Shown piece by piece: positions 36,241-46,346 of a stretch of 64,000 bases of DNA. The notes beneath the pieces were generated by a model. It was not told the origin of the DNA, did not search any database, and was given only the letters and a program-made list of their open reading frames with translations. The position numbers and the translations under genes were made by a program. The DNA is from Methylobacter tundripaludum SV96 (GTDB lineage Bacteria; Pseudomonadota; Gammaproteobacteria; Methylococcales; Methylomonadaceae), in the NCBI RefSeq assembly GCF_000190755.2, contig NZ_JH109152.1, positions 2,799,576 to 2,863,575 of the forward strand. The letters are read 5' to 3'. Each line of letters opens with the position of its first letter. Positions within the stretch are counted from its first letter, which is position 1.

Positions 36241-37584
36241 TTAATAAATCCCCAGCTTTTTTTCCAGGTAATGGATGTTTTGCCCGCCGACTGCAAACGC
36301 ACTGTCATTCATGATGTCGTGCTGTAGCGGGATATTGGTTTTAATCCCGTCGATGATGATTTCGCTTAACGCGGTGTTCATCCGGGCAATGGCGCTCTTG
36401 CGGTCTTCGCCGTGGGCAATCAGTTTGCCGATCATCGAATCGTAATAAGGCGGCACTTTATAGCCGTTGTAGATATGAGTCTCGCAACGGATGCCGGGGC
36501 CGCCGGGCATATGGAACTGGTCTATGGTGCCGGGGCAGGGCATGAAGGTTCTGGGATCTTCGGCATTTAACCGGCATTCGATGGCATGGCCCTGAATTTT
36601 TACCTGGTCCTGGGTAATGGACAGTCGTTGGCCCGCAGCAATGCGCAGTTGTTCCTTGACGATGTCAAAACCGGTCACCATTTCGGTAACGGGATGCTCG
36701 ACTTGAACGCGGGTGTTCATTTCAATGAAATAGAACTCGCCTTTTTCATACAAAAACTCGAAAGTGCCTGCGCCCAGATAGCCGATGTCGACACAGGCTT
36801 TGGCGCAACGCTCGCCGATGGCTTTGCGTTGTGCTTCGGTGATGCCCGGCGCCGGGGCTTCTTCAACCACTTTTTGATGGCGGCGTTGCATGGAGCAGTC
36901 GCGTTCGCCTAAATGTATCGCGTTGCCATGCGAATCGGCCATGACCTGGAACTCGATGTGCCGGGGATCTTCCAGAAACTTTTCCATGTACACCGTGGGA
37001 TTGCCGAACGCAGTTCCCGCTTCGGCTTTGGTCATCGCGATGGCGTTTAATAAGGCCGCTTCGGTATGCACCGTACGCATGCCTCTGCCGCCGCCGCCGC
37101 CGGCGGCCTTGATGATGACCGGATAGCCGATTTCATGAGCCAACTTAAGGTTCTTTTTATTGTCATCCGACAAGGGGTCATTGTTGCCGGGAACGCAGGG
37201 AATTCCCGCTTCCAGCATGGCTTTCTTGGCGGAAATCTTGTCGCCCATCATGCGGATGGTTTCGGCATTCGGGCCGATAAAAACAAAGCCGCTTTGTTTT
37301 ACCTTTTCAGAGAAATCGGCATTTTCAGACAAAAAGCCGTAACCGGGATGAATGGCTTCCGCGTCGGTCACTTCGGCGGCGCTGATAATGGCCGGAATAT
37401 TCAAGTAGCTGTCAGCGGATGACGCAGGGCCGATGCAAACGGATTCATCGGCGAGACGTACGTGTTTTAGATCCCGATCCGCTTCGGAATGCACGGCAAC
37501 AACCTTGACACCCAGTTCCCGGCAGGCGCGTAAAATGCGCAGAGCTATTTCGCCGCGATTGGCGATAACGATTTTATCGAACAT
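36241..37584 (-). CDS. accC: Acetyl-CoA carboxylase, biotin carboxylase subunit
   Basis: ATP-dependent carboxylation of the biotin on AccB, first step of fatty acid synthesis. The 447-aa protein from ATG 37584 starts [20 protein letters not shown]. It has the ATP-grasp glycine loop ([14 protein letters not shown]), the [19 protein letters not shown] segment, [16 protein letters not shown] and the terminal biotin-proximal region. A 24-residue upstream extension is unlikely. It follows accB by 19 nt. Confidence 0.98.
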   Translation of the reverse strand: MFDKIVIANRGEIALRILRACRELGVKVVAVHSEADRDLKHVRLADESVCIGPASSADSYLNIPAIISAAEVTDAEAIHPGYGFLSENADFSEKVKQSGFVFIGPNAETIRMMGDKISAKKAMLEAGIPCVPGNNDPLSDDNKKNLKLAHEIGYPVIIKAAGGGGGRGMRTVHTEAALLNAIAMTKAEAGTAFGNPTVYMEKFLEDPRHIEFQVMADSHGNAIHLGERDCSMQRRHQKVVEEAPAPGITEAQRKAIGERCAKACVDIGYLGAGTFEFLYEKGEFYFIEMNTRVQVEHPVTEMVTGFDIVKEQLRIAAGQRLSITQDQVKIQGHAIECRLNAEDPRTFMPCPGTIDQFHMPGGPGIRCETHIYNGYKVPPYYDSMIGKLIAHGEDRKSAIARMNTALSEIIIDGIKTNIPLQHDIMNDSAFAVGGQNIHYLEKKLGIY

Positions 37585-37603
37585 GAGTTCCCCGTTCCTT
37601 GTG

Positions 37604-38041
37604 TTATTCAATGATGAATAATGGCTGGCCATATTCGACAGGTTCGGCGTTTTCAACCAGAATTTTGGTGATGGTTCCGCTTTTATCCGACTCGATCTGA
37701 TTGAGGATTTTCATTGCCTCAATGATGCACAAGGTATCGCCGACTTGAACGGATTGGCCTACTTCGGCGAAAACCTTGGTGCCGGGCGAAGCGGAGCGAT
37801 AAAAGGTACCGACCATCGGCGACTTGACCACATGTCCGGTAATCTTTTCTTCGGCAGGCACCGCTGCAGAAGCGGCTACGGCAGGGGCTGCGGCAACCGG
37901 TGCGGGCGCATAGGCGACAGCAGCGGGAGCGGCGGAATAACGGCTGATGCGAATGGATTCTTCGCCTTCTTTGATTTCCAGTTCGGCGATGTCGGATTCT
38001 TCGATAATCTCGATGAGTTTTTTTATTTTTCTAATATCCAT
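37604..38041 (-). CDS. accB: Acetyl-CoA carboxylase, biotin carboxyl carrier protein
   Basis: A 145-aa protein with a helical N-terminus ([20 protein letters not shown]), an Ala/Pro linker and a C-terminal biotinyl domain. The biotinylation site is [11 protein letters not shown] near residue 110 (MKM is more usual; MKI is a mild variant). The thumb loop ([14 protein letters not shown]) typical of BCCP is present. It sits between aroQ and accC in the conserved order. Confidence 0.97.
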   Translation of the reverse strand: MDIRKIKKLIEIIEESDIAELEIKEGEESIRISRYSAAPAAVAYAPAPVAAAPAVAASAAVPAEEKITGHVVKSPMVGTFYRSASPGTKVFAEVGQSVQVGDTLCIIEAMKILNQIESDKSGTITKILVENAEPVEYGQPLFIIE

Positions 38042-38045
38042 AATT

Positions 38046-38492
38046 TTAATGTCTCTCGGCTAATATCTGATGAGCGGCCAGTAAGGCCAGTTCGTACCCT
38101 GTTGCGCCTAATCCGCAGATAACGCCTATGGCAATATCCGAGAAATAGGAATGTTTTCTAAAAGGTTCACGTGCGTGGACGTTTGATAAATGAACCTCTA
38201 TAAATGGGATCTTGGTTGCCAGCAGCGCGTCGCGAATGGCGACGCTGGTATGAGTGAAGGCTGCCGGATTAATAATGATGAAATCAACGTGGGCTTGGTA
38301 AGCCTCATGGATCAGTTCTACAATTTCGTGTTCTGCGTTGCTTTGATGGAAGTTAAACTGATGACCCAGTTCGGCAGTCTTTTGTTCAAGAGTATGCTTA
38401 ATGTCGCCGAGGGTTTGATTTCCGTAAAGACCGGGTTCCCGAATACCTAACAGGTTTAAATTCGGCCCATTTAAAACGGTAATTGTAGCCAT
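38046..38492 (-). CDS. aroQ: Type II 3-dehydroquinate dehydratase
   Basis: Shikimate pathway enzyme dehydrating 3-dehydroquinate. The 148-aa product has all type II signatures: [17 protein letters not shown] (catalytic Tyr), [34 protein letters not shown] and the His segment [17 protein letters not shown] 38492 is preferred to the preceding TTG. The gene begins an operon with accB (4 nt) and accC. The 232-nt gap upstream should hold the promoter, but no clear one is picked out. Confidence 0.97.
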   Translation of the reverse strand: MATITVLNGPNLNLLGIREPGLYGNQTLGDIKHTLEQKTAELGHQFNFHQSNAEHEIVELIHEAYQAHVDFIIINPAAFTHTSVAIRDALLATKIPFIEVHLSNVHAREPFRKHSYFSDIAIGVICGLGATGYELALLAAHQILAERH

Positions 38493-38724
38493 CAATTTTT
38501 GCAGTCAGTTTAGGGGTTAAAAAGCATTATTATCTGTTAATTTTGCCCAATTTATGGGGTTTTGTCCAGATATTCTGTTTTTAGCAAAAGTTAGCGACAG
38601 AATTCAGGCTGTTTGGAGTTGTTACGCACAAATCTGCTGATTTTGAAAGTTATTTATGCGTTAGCGCGGCAGTCGGGTGGGAAAGCATGGGTTACTCCAC
38701 TTGGCTTGATTTAAACCAGTGATA

Positions 38725-39240
38725 TTAGTTCAGCAACGGCGTAATAATTTCCAGTATTTGCTCTTTGGAAAACTCCCCCGGATGTCGACTTATGATTTGC
38801 CCTTGCCGGTCAACAATGAGGGTATAGGGAACCGCATCAACGCTGTTGCCCAGTTGATGAGCCAGGGTGACACCATTATCGCCGCCCAATAAAATCGGAT
38901 AATTGATTTTATTTTCGGCGGCGTACTTGGCGACCGGTTCCTTATCCTCCAAAGCGATGCCGATAAACTGTACGCCTTGGTCGGCATATTGTTCCTGCAA
39001 GGCGACAAAACCGGGAATTTCTTTAAGACAGGGCGGGCACCATGTCGCCCAGAAATTGATCACCAATACCTTGCCCTGCCATTCGGCAATGTTGCGCTGC
39101 TGGCCGGACAGATCGGGCAGGTTGAACGCGGGTAAGGCGCTAGGAGTGGTTTTTTCAGCGGATGAAAAAAGATGCCGGGCGGTTACGCCAAGACTCAGGG
39201 CAATAATCGCGGCAATAATAATCAGGGCTGTTTTTTTCAT
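38725..39240 (-). CDS. TlpA-like thiol-disulfide protein
   Basis: Periplasmic, membrane-anchored thioredoxin-like protein of 171 aa. An N-terminal hydrophobic anchor (residues about 4-24) is followed by a thioredoxin fold with the active site WCPPC in INFWATWCPPCLKEIPGF and the cis-Pro segment AVPYTLIVD. ATG 39240 overlaps the dsbD stop by 4 nt (ATGA), so it probably receives electrons from that DsbD. Roles in cytochrome c maturation or copper-site reduction are plausible. Confidence 0.93.
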   Translation of the reverse strand: MKKTALIIIAAIIALSLGVTARHLFSSAEKTTPSALPAFNLPDLSGQQRNIAEWQGKVLVINFWATWCPPCLKEIPGFVALQEQYADQGVQFIGIALEDKEPVAKYAAENKINYPILLGGDNGVTLAHQLGNSVDAVPYTLIVDRQGQIISRHPGEFSKEQILEIITPLLN

Positions 39241-41435
39241 AATGAGGTACGTTGCAGTGATTTAATAAAGGTTTCGGCATCCTGGTAGCCGATGACCCGG
39301 TAGGCGGTTTTTTCCTGGTGGTCCAAACCGAAAAACAAGATGGCCGGTGGCCCGATCAGGTTGAACTTCGTTAACAGCGCCTTATCGTCATCCGAATTAT
39401 TGGTGACATCAATTTGCAGCAATGTATAGCCTTTGAGCGCCTGTTTAACGCGCGAGTCGGCAAAAGTATAAGTTTCCATTTCCTTGCATGAGATGCACCA
39501 ATCGGCGTAAAAATCCAGCATAACCGGTTGATGGTTGGCATTGGCCTGCTTAATCCGGGCTTCCAGCGCCGCTATTGACGCGACTCGTTCAAAAACAATA
39601 CCCGGTTCCGCGGCTTGCGCATTACTCACGCCGAGTCCTTGCAGCGGCTTTAACGGATTGCTGTTGCCCAGGCTAAAGCCGATTAGCAACAACAGGCCGT
39701 AAGCCAGCATCATCAAGCCTAAGCCTTTCCACAGCTTGCGCCAGCCGGAACTGTTTTCGGGCAGCGGATCGACGGCGCTGAGGTAAATGGCCGGAAATAT
39801 CAGCAGCATCGCCCACAGCATCATGATCACGTTGCCCGGCAAAATCCGGCTGAGCATCCACACTGCGACCGCCAGCATGATGACGCCGAATACCGCTTTG
39901 GTGGAATTAAGCCAGTCTCCGGCTTTGGGCAGCAGTTTTCCGGCGGACGCGCCCAGCAACAGCAACGGTACGCCCATGCCTAAACCCAAGGCAAATAAGG
40001 CGCTGCCGCCCAACACTGCGTCGCCGGTTTGGCCGATATAAATCAGCGCACCCGCCAATGGCGCGGCAACGCAGGGGCCGACGATCAGCGAGGATAGCGA
40101 ACCCATGATAGCGGCGCCCCAGAGCGAGCCGTCACGGTGTATTTCACTGGAATTATGCAGTTTGACTTGTAATGATTTGGGCAGTTCCAGATGGTAAAAG
40201 CCGAACATCGACAGGGACAGCGCGACAAAAACGGCGCTGAACAGGCCGATGATCCAGGGTTGCTGAAAAGCGGTTTGCAGGTTGCTGCCGAATAACGCGG
40301 CGAGTATGCCGAACACCGTGTAGGTCAGCGCCGAGGCAATCACATAACTTAAGGACAGTGAAAAGGCCCGGCCGGTGGTAATCCGGTTGCCGTGGCCGAC
40401 GATAATGCCCGATAAAATCGGAATCATCGGAAAAATGCACGGGGTCAGCGATAACAACAAGCCGAAGCCGAAAAAACTGAGCAAGGTTATCGGTAAGCTG
40501 TCCTTGTGCAAGGATTGTACGATTTGATCCTGTTCGGAAAGTTCCGGCGCAGCCGGTTGCTGGGCGATCGGCAGGGCCAGGTCGATTTTTTTGCTCATCG
40601 GCGGATAGCAAACGCCGCGGTCGGCACAACCCTGATATTTTGCCAGCAGGGTAATGGTTTGTGCCGCTTGGTTGGAACGGATAAGCGGCAGGTCAAAGTC
40701 GAGTTCGTCGTGGAAGGTTTCAACCTGGCCGAAGGCTTCATCCTGTTTAGGCGCACCTCTGGGAATATCGTACGTTCCAAGCTTTACGCCGTCAGCGTTA
40801 ATCAGCTCAAATTGGACCTTTTCCCGGTACAGGTAATAGCCGTTGGCAATGCGCCAGTTAACATGCACGGTGTGATCGTCTTTGACTGATGCAAAAAACT
40901 CGAAAGCCTGATCCGGCTGTAGCAGGTCATCTTCAAACAAGTTAAGTTTTAAGCTTTGAGCGCCTTTTAGCAGTTGCTTGACCGGATCGATTTTGGCAGA
41001 AGGTGCGGGCAGCTTGAGATCGAAAGTGGTTTTCTGAGGCGGATAGCAAATGCCCCGGTCGGCACAGCCCTGATATTGCACTAACAGCTGCAGGGACGAT
41101 GCGCCGTTTTCGACGGTTAAGGCAACCGGAACGTTCAGGGTATTGCGGTAAATAACCACATCGCCGAAGTTTTCATCCTGATGGGTTTGCCCGGACGGAA
41201 ATGCAGGCTCGCCTAACCGGATTTGCCCAGTTTTTGATTCAAAACGCATTTTATTGCGGTAAAGATAATAACCTTCGGCGATGTCCCAGGAGATTTCAAT
41301 CCGGTCGGCGGCAATCGCTTTGGCCGAAACCTTGAAGGCCTGGTCGGGCGGCAGGATTTCGTCAGCGCCCAGCGCAAAGGTCGATTGGCTGACAAGCGAC
41401 AGGAAACAGAGAACAATTATTTTAAAGAGTGGCAT
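39237..41435 (-). CDS. dsbD: Thiol:disulfide interchange protein DsbD with duplicated alpha domain
   Basis: Inner-membrane electron carrier moving reducing power from thioredoxin to the periplasm. From ATG 41435 it is 732 aa. After the signal there are two consecutive DsbD-alpha-like domains (about residues 20-150 and 165-295), each with GYYLYR and YQGCADRG-x-CYPP. Next is an eight-helix DsbD-beta domain (SLTPCIFPMIPILSGII and VGPCVAAPLAGALIY hold the redox Cys). A C-terminal thioredoxin domain has DWCISCKEMETY. Most DsbD have one alpha domain, so this copy is duplicated. It overlaps cutA at its start and tlpA-like at its end. Confidence 0.95.
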   Translation of the reverse strand: MPLFKIIVLCFLSLVSQSTFALGADEILPPDQAFKVSAKAIAADRIEISWDIAEGYYLYRNKMRFESKTGQIRLGEPAFPSGQTHQDENFGDVVIYRNTLNVPVALTVENGASSLQLLVQYQGCADRGICYPPQKTTFDLKLPAPSAKIDPVKQLLKGAQSLKLNLFEDDLLQPDQAFEFFASVKDDHTVHVNWRIANGYYLYREKVQFELINADGVKLGTYDIPRGAPKQDEAFGQVETFHDELDFDLPLIRSNQAAQTITLLAKYQGCADRGVCYPPMSKKIDLALPIAQQPAAPELSEQDQIVQSLHKDSLPITLLSFFGFGLLLSLTPCIFPMIPILSGIIVGHGNRITTGRAFSLSLSYVIASALTYTVFGILAALFGSNLQTAFQQPWIIGLFSAVFVALSLSMFGFYHLELPKSLQVKLHNSSEIHRDGSLWGAAIMGSLSSLIVGPCVAAPLAGALIYIGQTGDAVLGGSALFALGLGMGVPLLLLGASAGKLLPKAGDWLNSTKAVFGVIMLAVAVWMLSRILPGNVIMMLWAMLLIFPAIYLSAVDPLPENSSGWRKLWKGLGLMMLAYGLLLLIGFSLGNSNPLKPLQGLGVSNAQAAEPGIVFERVASIAALEARIKQANANHQPVMLDFYADWCISCKEMETYTFADSRVKQALKGYTLLQIDVTNNSDDDKALLTKFNLIGPPAILFFGLDHQEKTAYRVIGYQDAETFIKSLQRTSL

Positions 41436-41755
41436 GAATCTATCCAATTCAGGTATTCGGGTAAGCCGCGCTCAATGGTGACGGCAATTATTTCAGGCAG
41501 TTCGTAAGGATGATGGTTGCGCAGGGTCGTTTCAATAGCCTGATAGTGATCTTTATGCGCCTTGATCAGCAATAGATGTTCCTGGGCGGATTCAATTTGT
41601 TCCTTCCATGTATAAATAGAGGTCATGCCGGGTAAAATGTTTACACAGGCGGCCTCGTTATTTGCGACCAGCAGTCGGGCTATTTTTTCAGCCGTGTCTT
41701 TATCAGGGCAAGTGCAGAAGATTATTTGATGGTTGGCAGGCATGTTACAGGTCAT
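41417..41755 (-). CDS. cutA: Divalent-ion tolerance protein CutA
   Basis: The 112-aa protein has the trimeric ferredoxin-like CutA1 fold with signatures CTCPDKDTAEKIARLL, CVNILPGMTSIYTWK and LLIKAHKDHYQAIE. Linked to copper tolerance in older work, but its biochemical role is unsettled. It is the first gene of cutA-dsbD-tlpA and overlaps dsbD by 19 nt, an arrangement common in proteobacteria. Confidence 0.95.
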   Translation of the reverse strand: MTCNMPANHQIIFCTCPDKDTAEKIARLLVANNEAACVNILPGMTSIYTWKEQIESAQEHLLLIKAHKDHYQAIETTLRNHHPYELPEIIAVTIERGLPEYLNWIDSCHSLK

Positions 41756-41843
41756 AAAAGCTGGGGCGTCGGATATTATCCTAGAAATTAACCGGAATTG
41801 CCCTTATATTGTAACGACGATGATTACAACACGGGTACTTTAG

Positions 41844-42281
41844 ATGAAAACTTTTCAAACGCTATTTCTGGTCGTCCTGATTATCCCTTTTGCAGAAATT
41901 TATTTGCTGTTGCAGGTAGGTGGAATTATTGGTGCATTCCCGACCATTTTGCTGGTGGTGTTTACCGCAGTGCTGGGCGCTTGGCTATTGAGACAGCAAG
42001 GTTTTGCAACGTTTCAGCGATTTCAGGAGAGTTTGGCGCAAGGCGAGATTCCCGCTTATGAGATGGTGGAAGGCCCTATTATTCTGGTAGGGGGGGCATT
42101 ATTGCTAACGCCGGGATTTATTACGGATATAATCGGCTTTGCCTGCTTAATTCCGCAGTTGCGCAGGAAAATCGCCCAATATGTGATTGAACATTATCTT
42201 GTTCAGGCCGGGGCGCATTTTCAGCAGGCAAAAGCGGCTGAAAATAATGTGTTGGAAGGCGAGTTTAGTAAAGAAGAGTAG
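41844..42281 (+). CDS. fxsA: FxsA family membrane protein
   Basis: The 145-aa protein has hydrophobic helices at about residues 5-45 and 68-95 with family motifs PFAEIYLLLQVGGIIG and LLTPGFITDIIGFACLIP, then a charged cytoplasmic tail. Named in E. coli for its effect on F exclusion of phage T7. Otherwise its role is unclear. Divergent from cutA across 88 nt. Confidence 0.92.
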   Translation: MKTFQTLFLVVLIIPFAEIYLLLQVGGIIGAFPTILLVVFTAVLGAWLLRQQGFATFQRFQESLAQGEIPAYEMVEGPIILVGGALLLTPGFITDIIGFACLIPQLRRKIAQYVIEHYLVQAGAHFQQAKAAENNVLEGEFSKEE

Positions 42282-42302
42282 GAAAGCGAAAGATTCAAGG
42301 CA

Positions 42303-42343
42303 AAAGGCACAAGACTAAATTTCGGTTTTTGTCTTGTGCCTTT
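42303..42343. terminator. Bidirectional terminator between fxsA and DUF2892 gene
   Basis: Perfect 13-bp arms AAAGGCACAAGAC (42303-42315) and GTCTTGTGCCTTT (42331-42343) with A/T flanks, placed between two convergent genes. The arm shares AAGGCACAAG with the hairpin at 32679-32733. Confidence 0.75.
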
Positions 42344-42348
42344 ATGAC

Positions 42349-42609
42349 TTAGCTTTCTGTAGAATCGTTTTCTGTGGAGCCGCTTTCAGCTGTTCCACAG
42401 GTGTTTTTATTGAGTCCTGAATAAACCGGGCACCAACCTGAATAACCTGTTGCAACAAGAACCAGACCCACCAATAATAAAAGAACCTCACCGCCAGGGA
42501 CGAAAAGAGAAATAACCAGAAGTGCCGATCCCGCATATAGACGGTATTTCTTTTCCTTCTCGCCAACATTGTGTTCAAATTTAAGCATACGTTTAAAATC
42601 AAAATTCAT
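42349..42609 (-). CDS. DUF2892 (YgaP-like) small membrane protein
   Basis: The 86-aa protein has a charged N-terminus (MLKFEHNVGEKEKKYRLYAG), two close hydrophobic helices (about residues 28-55) and the motif GYSGWCPVYSGL that marks the membrane part of YgaP-type proteins. Here it occurs without a rhodanese domain. The tail is Ser/Thr/Glu-rich. A nearly coextensive frame shifted by one base gives no recognisable product. Confidence 0.85.
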   Translation of the reverse strand: MNFDFKRMLKFEHNVGEKEKKYRLYAGSALLVISLFVPGGEVLLLLVGLVLVATGYSGWCPVYSGLNKNTCGTAESGSTENDSTES

Positions 42610-42724
42610 CTTAAAATCCTCTGTGTGTAGTTATTATTATCTTTAGCAAAGCAACGGTTCGGTCTGTCATTATCGAACCCATGCAATATACACAGCTCCG
42701 AAAAATGTGCAAGCGAAAAAAATA

Positions 42725-44902
42725 ATGGATGTCACTTCAATAATAGATCCCCTCAATGATGCCCAACGTCAGGCAGTTACCGCGCCTTCCCAAGCCATGC
42801 TGGTTTTGGCCGGCGCCGGCAGCGGCAAGACTCGCGTATTAGTGCATCGCATCGCCTGGCAGATTCAGGTGCTGGGCGTGTCGGCGCACAGCATTCTGGC
42901 GGTAACGTTTACCAATAAAGCGGCCAAGGAAATGCGCGGCAGGATTGAGGAATTGCTCAATATGTCCGCGCAATCCATGTGGATAGGCACTTTTCACGGC
43001 GTGGCGCACCGGCTGTTAAGACGGCATGCCAAACAGGCCAAATTGCCGGAAACCTTTCAGGTAATGGATTCAGGCGACCAGTTGAGGCTTATCAAACGCC
43101 TGCTGGCTACGCTTAATCTTGACGCGGATAAATGGCCGCCGCGCCAAGTGCAATGGTATATCAATGCGCAAAAAGACGAGGGCATCAGGGCGCGGCATAT
43201 GATGGAGACCGGCGATCCTTACCAGCGTCAAATGCTGATCATATATAAAGCTTATGAACAGCTGTGCGACCGCTCCGGCTTGGTGGATTTTGCCGAGTTG
43301 CTGCTGCGGGCGCATGAATTGCTACGCGACAACCCCGATGTGCTGGATTTTTATCAGCAGCGTTTCAGGCAGGTTCATGTCGATGAGTTTCAGGACACCA
43401 ATACCATACAATATGCCTGGTTGCGGCTGCTGACCGAGGGCAAGGACAATATCTTTGTCGTAGGTGATGATGATCAGTCCATTTACGGCTGGCGCGGTGC
43501 GAAAATCGAGAATATCTACAGCTTTCAAAAGCATTATCCCAATCATCAAGTCATCAAGCTGGAACAAAATTACCGCTCGACCGGCAATATCCTGAAAGCC
43601 GCCAACAAGGTCATCAGCGTCAATGACGGTCGCATGGGCAAAGAGCTGTGGACCGATGCCGGTGACGGCGATTTGATTTCCCTGTACGCGGCATTCAACG
43701 AACAGGATGAAGCCCATTTTGTGGTCGAGCGCATCAGGGCTTGGGTCAATGAGGGCGGACTGCGCAAGGATGTCGCCATTCTGTATCGATCCAACGCCCA
43801 ATCCCGGCAGTTTGAAGAAAGATTGATGACCACCGGCACACCTTATCGGGTTTACGGCGGGTTGCGCTTTTTTGAGCGGGTGGAAATTAAAAACGCGCTG
43901 GCTTATTTACGGCTGATGTCCAACCGCGATGACGACGCTTCGTTTGAACGGGTGATCAACACCCCGACGCGCGGCATAGGCGCCAAAACCATTGACGATA
44001 TTCGGAACATTGCCAGGGATCAAAGCCTTTCGTTATGGGCGGCGGCGATCGTGCTGATTAATCAGCGCACCCTGTCGGCAAGGGCGACCAATGCCCTGAT
44101 AGGCTTTTTGGAGTTGATTAAGCGGTTTGACGGGCAGGCGGAAGGCCTTGAGCTTTTTGAAAAGGTCAAACTGGTGGTCGAAAAAAGCGGCCTGATCGAG
44201 CTGTATCAAAAGGACAAGGCGGACAAAGGCGAAGAAAAAGTAGAAAACCTGGAAGAGCTGGTCAACGCGGCACGGCTTTTCGATGCGAGCACCATCGGAG
44301 ATCTGGAAGATCAAGAAAATTTGGGCGAGCTGGATATGTTTTTGGCGAATGCCACACTGGAATCCGGTGAACTGCAAGGCGATGACTTCGACGATTGCGT
44401 GCAGCTGATGACCCTGCATTCGGCCAAAGGACTGGAGTTTAAGCAGGTGTTCCTGGTCGGTATGGAAGAAGGCTTATTCCCGTCGCAGCAGTCTGTTGAC
44501 GATGTCGGGCGACTGGAAGAGGAGCGCAGGCTTTGCTATGTCGGCATTACCCGCGCCATGAAGCAGTTGTATCTGACTTATGCCGAATCCCGGCGTTTAT
44601 ACGGACGGGAAACTTATCCCAGACCGTCGCGGTTTCTGCGCGAGATTCCGTCTGAACATATCCAGGAAGTCAGGATGCGCGCCACCGTGACGCGTCCGGT
44701 GACTTCGGTAAAACCGAAGGCGCAGTCGTTGCAAACGGAAGGAAAATACAAGTTGGGGCAACGCGTCAGTCATGCCAAATTCGGCGAAGGCGTGGTGTTG
44801 CAGATGGAAGGCGACGGCGCGCAGGAAAGAGTGCAGATCAACTTCAAGCAAGTAGGCCTCAAGTGGCTGATATTGGCTTATGCGCAATTGGATGTGCTGT
44901 AG
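42725..44902 (+). CDS. uvrD: DNA helicase II, UvrD
   Basis: Superfamily 1A 3'-5' helicase in nucleotide excision and mismatch repair. The 725-aa protein from ATG 42725 has motif I GAGSGKTRVLVHR, Ia AVTFTNKAAKEMR, II HVDEFQDTN, III VGDDDQSIYGWRGA, IV LEQNYRSTGNI, V LMTLHSAKGLEFKQVFL and VI VGITRAM. A C-terminal tudor-like fold for RNA polymerase contact follows (KFGEGVVLQMEGDG). Motifs and length separate it from Rep. Confidence 0.95.
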   Translation: MDVTSIIDPLNDAQRQAVTAPSQAMLVLAGAGSGKTRVLVHRIAWQIQVLGVSAHSILAVTFTNKAAKEMRGRIEELLNMSAQSMWIGTFHGVAHRLLRRHAKQAKLPETFQVMDSGDQLRLIKRLLATLNLDADKWPPRQVQWYINAQKDEGIRARHMMETGDPYQRQMLIIYKAYEQLCDRSGLVDFAELLLRAHELLRDNPDVLDFYQQRFRQVHVDEFQDTNTIQYAWLRLLTEGKDNIFVVGDDDQSIYGWRGAKIENIYSFQKHYPNHQVIKLEQNYRSTGNILKAANKVISVNDGRMGKELWTDAGDGDLISLYAAFNEQDEAHFVVERIRAWVNEGGLRKDVAILYRSNAQSRQFEERLMTTGTPYRVYGGLRFFERVEIKNALAYLRLMSNRDDDASFERVINTPTRGIGAKTIDDIRNIARDQSLSLWAAAIVLINQRTLSARATNALIGFLELIKRFDGQAEGLELFEKVKLVVEKSGLIELYQKDKADKGEEKVENLEELVNAARLFDASTIGDLEDQENLGELDMFLANATLESGELQGDDFDDCVQLMTLHSAKGLEFKQVFLVGMEEGLFPSQQSVDDVGRLEEERRLCYVGITRAMKQLYLTYAESRRLYGRETYPRPSRFLREIPSEHIQEVRMRATVTRPVTSVKPKAQSLQTEGKYKLGQRVSHAKFGEGVVLQMEGDGAQERVQINFKQVGLKWLILAYAQLDVL

Positions 44903-44981
44903 GAGGCGCTTTAGCTCCGAATAATGGGCAATTGTCACTGGGTCACCGTATCAGCAAGTAGCCTATTATATGAACACACTT

Positions 44982-44987
44982 TATAAT
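44982..44987 (+). promoter_or_regulatory. Candidate -10 (TATAAT) for fbaA
   Basis: Perfect TATAAT about 100 nt before the fbaA ATG in the only gap between uvrD and fbaA. No convincing -35 at standard spacing, so this is tentative. Confidence 0.3.
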
Positions 44988-45087
44988 AGCCGGCAGACCG
45001 CATTGGGCTGTGGGTATTTGTATCCGCAACCGCAATGACTCTCGGCTTGATTATTCTCAACGTAACAGATTGAACAGGAACCCCTTA

Positions 45088-46167
45088 ATGTCACAGAAAA
45101 TTTTAGATGTAGTAAAACCCGGTGTTGTAACTGGTGATGACGTACAAAAAATCTTTGCGATTTGCAAAGAAAACAGCTTTGCATTACCTGCGGTAAATGT
45201 CATTAACACTGATTCGATTAATGCAGCGTTGGAAGCGGCCGCGAAAGTAAAATCGGCTATCGTTATCCAGTTTTCCAATGGCGGCGCAGCATTTGTTGCC
45301 GGTAAAGGCCTTAAAGCGGAAGGCCAGCAAGCGGCCATCTTGGGTGCTATCTCCGGTGCTCAACACGTACACCAAATGGCTGAAGCATACGGCGTACCGG
45401 TTATTTTGCACACCGACCACGCGGCAAAAAAACTGCTGCCTTGGATCGACGGATTGTTGGATGCCGGCGAAAAACATTTTGCGGCAACCGGCAAACCTTT
45501 ATTCAGCTCGCACATGCTGGATTTGTCTGAAGAAAGCCTGAAAGAAAACATCGAAATCTGCGGCCAATATCTGGCGCGCATGTCCAAAATGGGCATGACC
45601 TTGGAAATCGAATTGGGCTGCACCGGCGGTGAAGAAGACGGCGTTGACAACAGCGATATGGATCATTCCATGCTGTACACTCAGCCAGAAGATGTCGCTT
45701 ACGCTTATGACGAGTTAAGCAAAATAAGCCATCGTTTCACGATTGCCGCTTCATTCGGCAACGTTCACGGTGTTTATAAGCCGGGTAACGTTAAATTGAC
45801 GCCAAGCATTTTGGCTAACTCGCAAAAATACGTTTCTGAAAAATTCGGCGTTCCGACCAACACCCTGAATTTTGTATTCCACGGCGGTTCAGGTTCAACG
45901 CCTGAAGAAATCAAGGAATCAATCAGCTACGGCGTAATCAAAATGAACATCGATACCGACACCCAATGGGCAACTTGGGAAGGCATCATGAACTACTACA
46001 AACAAAACGAAGGTTATTTGCAAGGCCAAATCGGCAACCCTGATGGGGACGACAAGCCAAACAAGAAATACTACGATCCACGCGTTTGGCAACGTGCCGG
46101 CGAAGTCGGCATGGCGACTCGTTTGGAACAAGCTTTTCAGGAATTGAATGCAGTTAATACCCTGTAA
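45088..46167 (+). CDS. fbaA: Class II fructose-bisphosphate aldolase
   Basis: Zn-dependent aldolase cleaving or making fructose 1,6-bisphosphate. The 359-aa protein from ATG 45088 is of the E. coli FbaA type: FALPAVNVINTDSINA, VILHTDHAAKKLLPW (metal His), ELGCTGGEEDGVDN, ASFGNVHGVYKPGN and VFHGGSGSTPEEI, then NMDTD-like KMNIDTDTQWATW. AGGAA precedes the start. In a methanotroph this enzyme would serve the ribulose monophosphate cycle and gluconeogenesis. It is monocistronic with a strong terminator. Confidence 0.98.
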   Translation: MSQKILDVVKPGVVTGDDVQKIFAICKENSFALPAVNVINTDSINAALEAAAKVKSAIVIQFSNGGAAFVAGKGLKAEGQQAAILGAISGAQHVHQMAEAYGVPVILHTDHAAKKLLPWIDGLLDAGEKHFAATGKPLFSSHMLDLSEESLKENIEICGQYLARMSKMGMTLEIELGCTGGEEDGVDNSDMDHSMLYTQPEDVAYAYDELSKISHRFTIAASFGNVHGVYKPGNVKLTPSILANSQKYVSEKFGVPTNTLNFVFHGGSGSTPEEIKESISYGVIKMNIDTDTQWATWEGIMNYYKQNEGYLQGQIGNPDGDDKPNKKYYDPRVWQRAGEVGMATRLEQAFQELNAVNTL

Positions 46168-46184
46168 ATTGACGAGCTAAGTGA

Positions 46185-46216
46185 AAGGCCGATGCATGTG
46201 CATCGGCCTTTTTTTT
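46185..46216 (+). terminator. Strong intrinsic terminator of fbaA
   Basis: Arms AAGGCCGATGCA (46185-46196) and TGCATCGGCCTT (46199-46210) form a perfect 12-bp GC-rich stem with a 2-nt gap (the inner pairs would open to form a loop), directly followed by a T tract. Textbook Rho-independent form. Confidence 0.92.
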
Positions 46217-46346
46217 GTCCGGCAGGCGGCAGTAACACCGAAAATAAAGGGATGAATGGGGTGTCGTTATGATGGATGTGTCTTGCTCAAATCAGGTATC
46301 ATGAAAGCAGTTCGCGACAGAACAACATATGACGAATAACCCAGTA

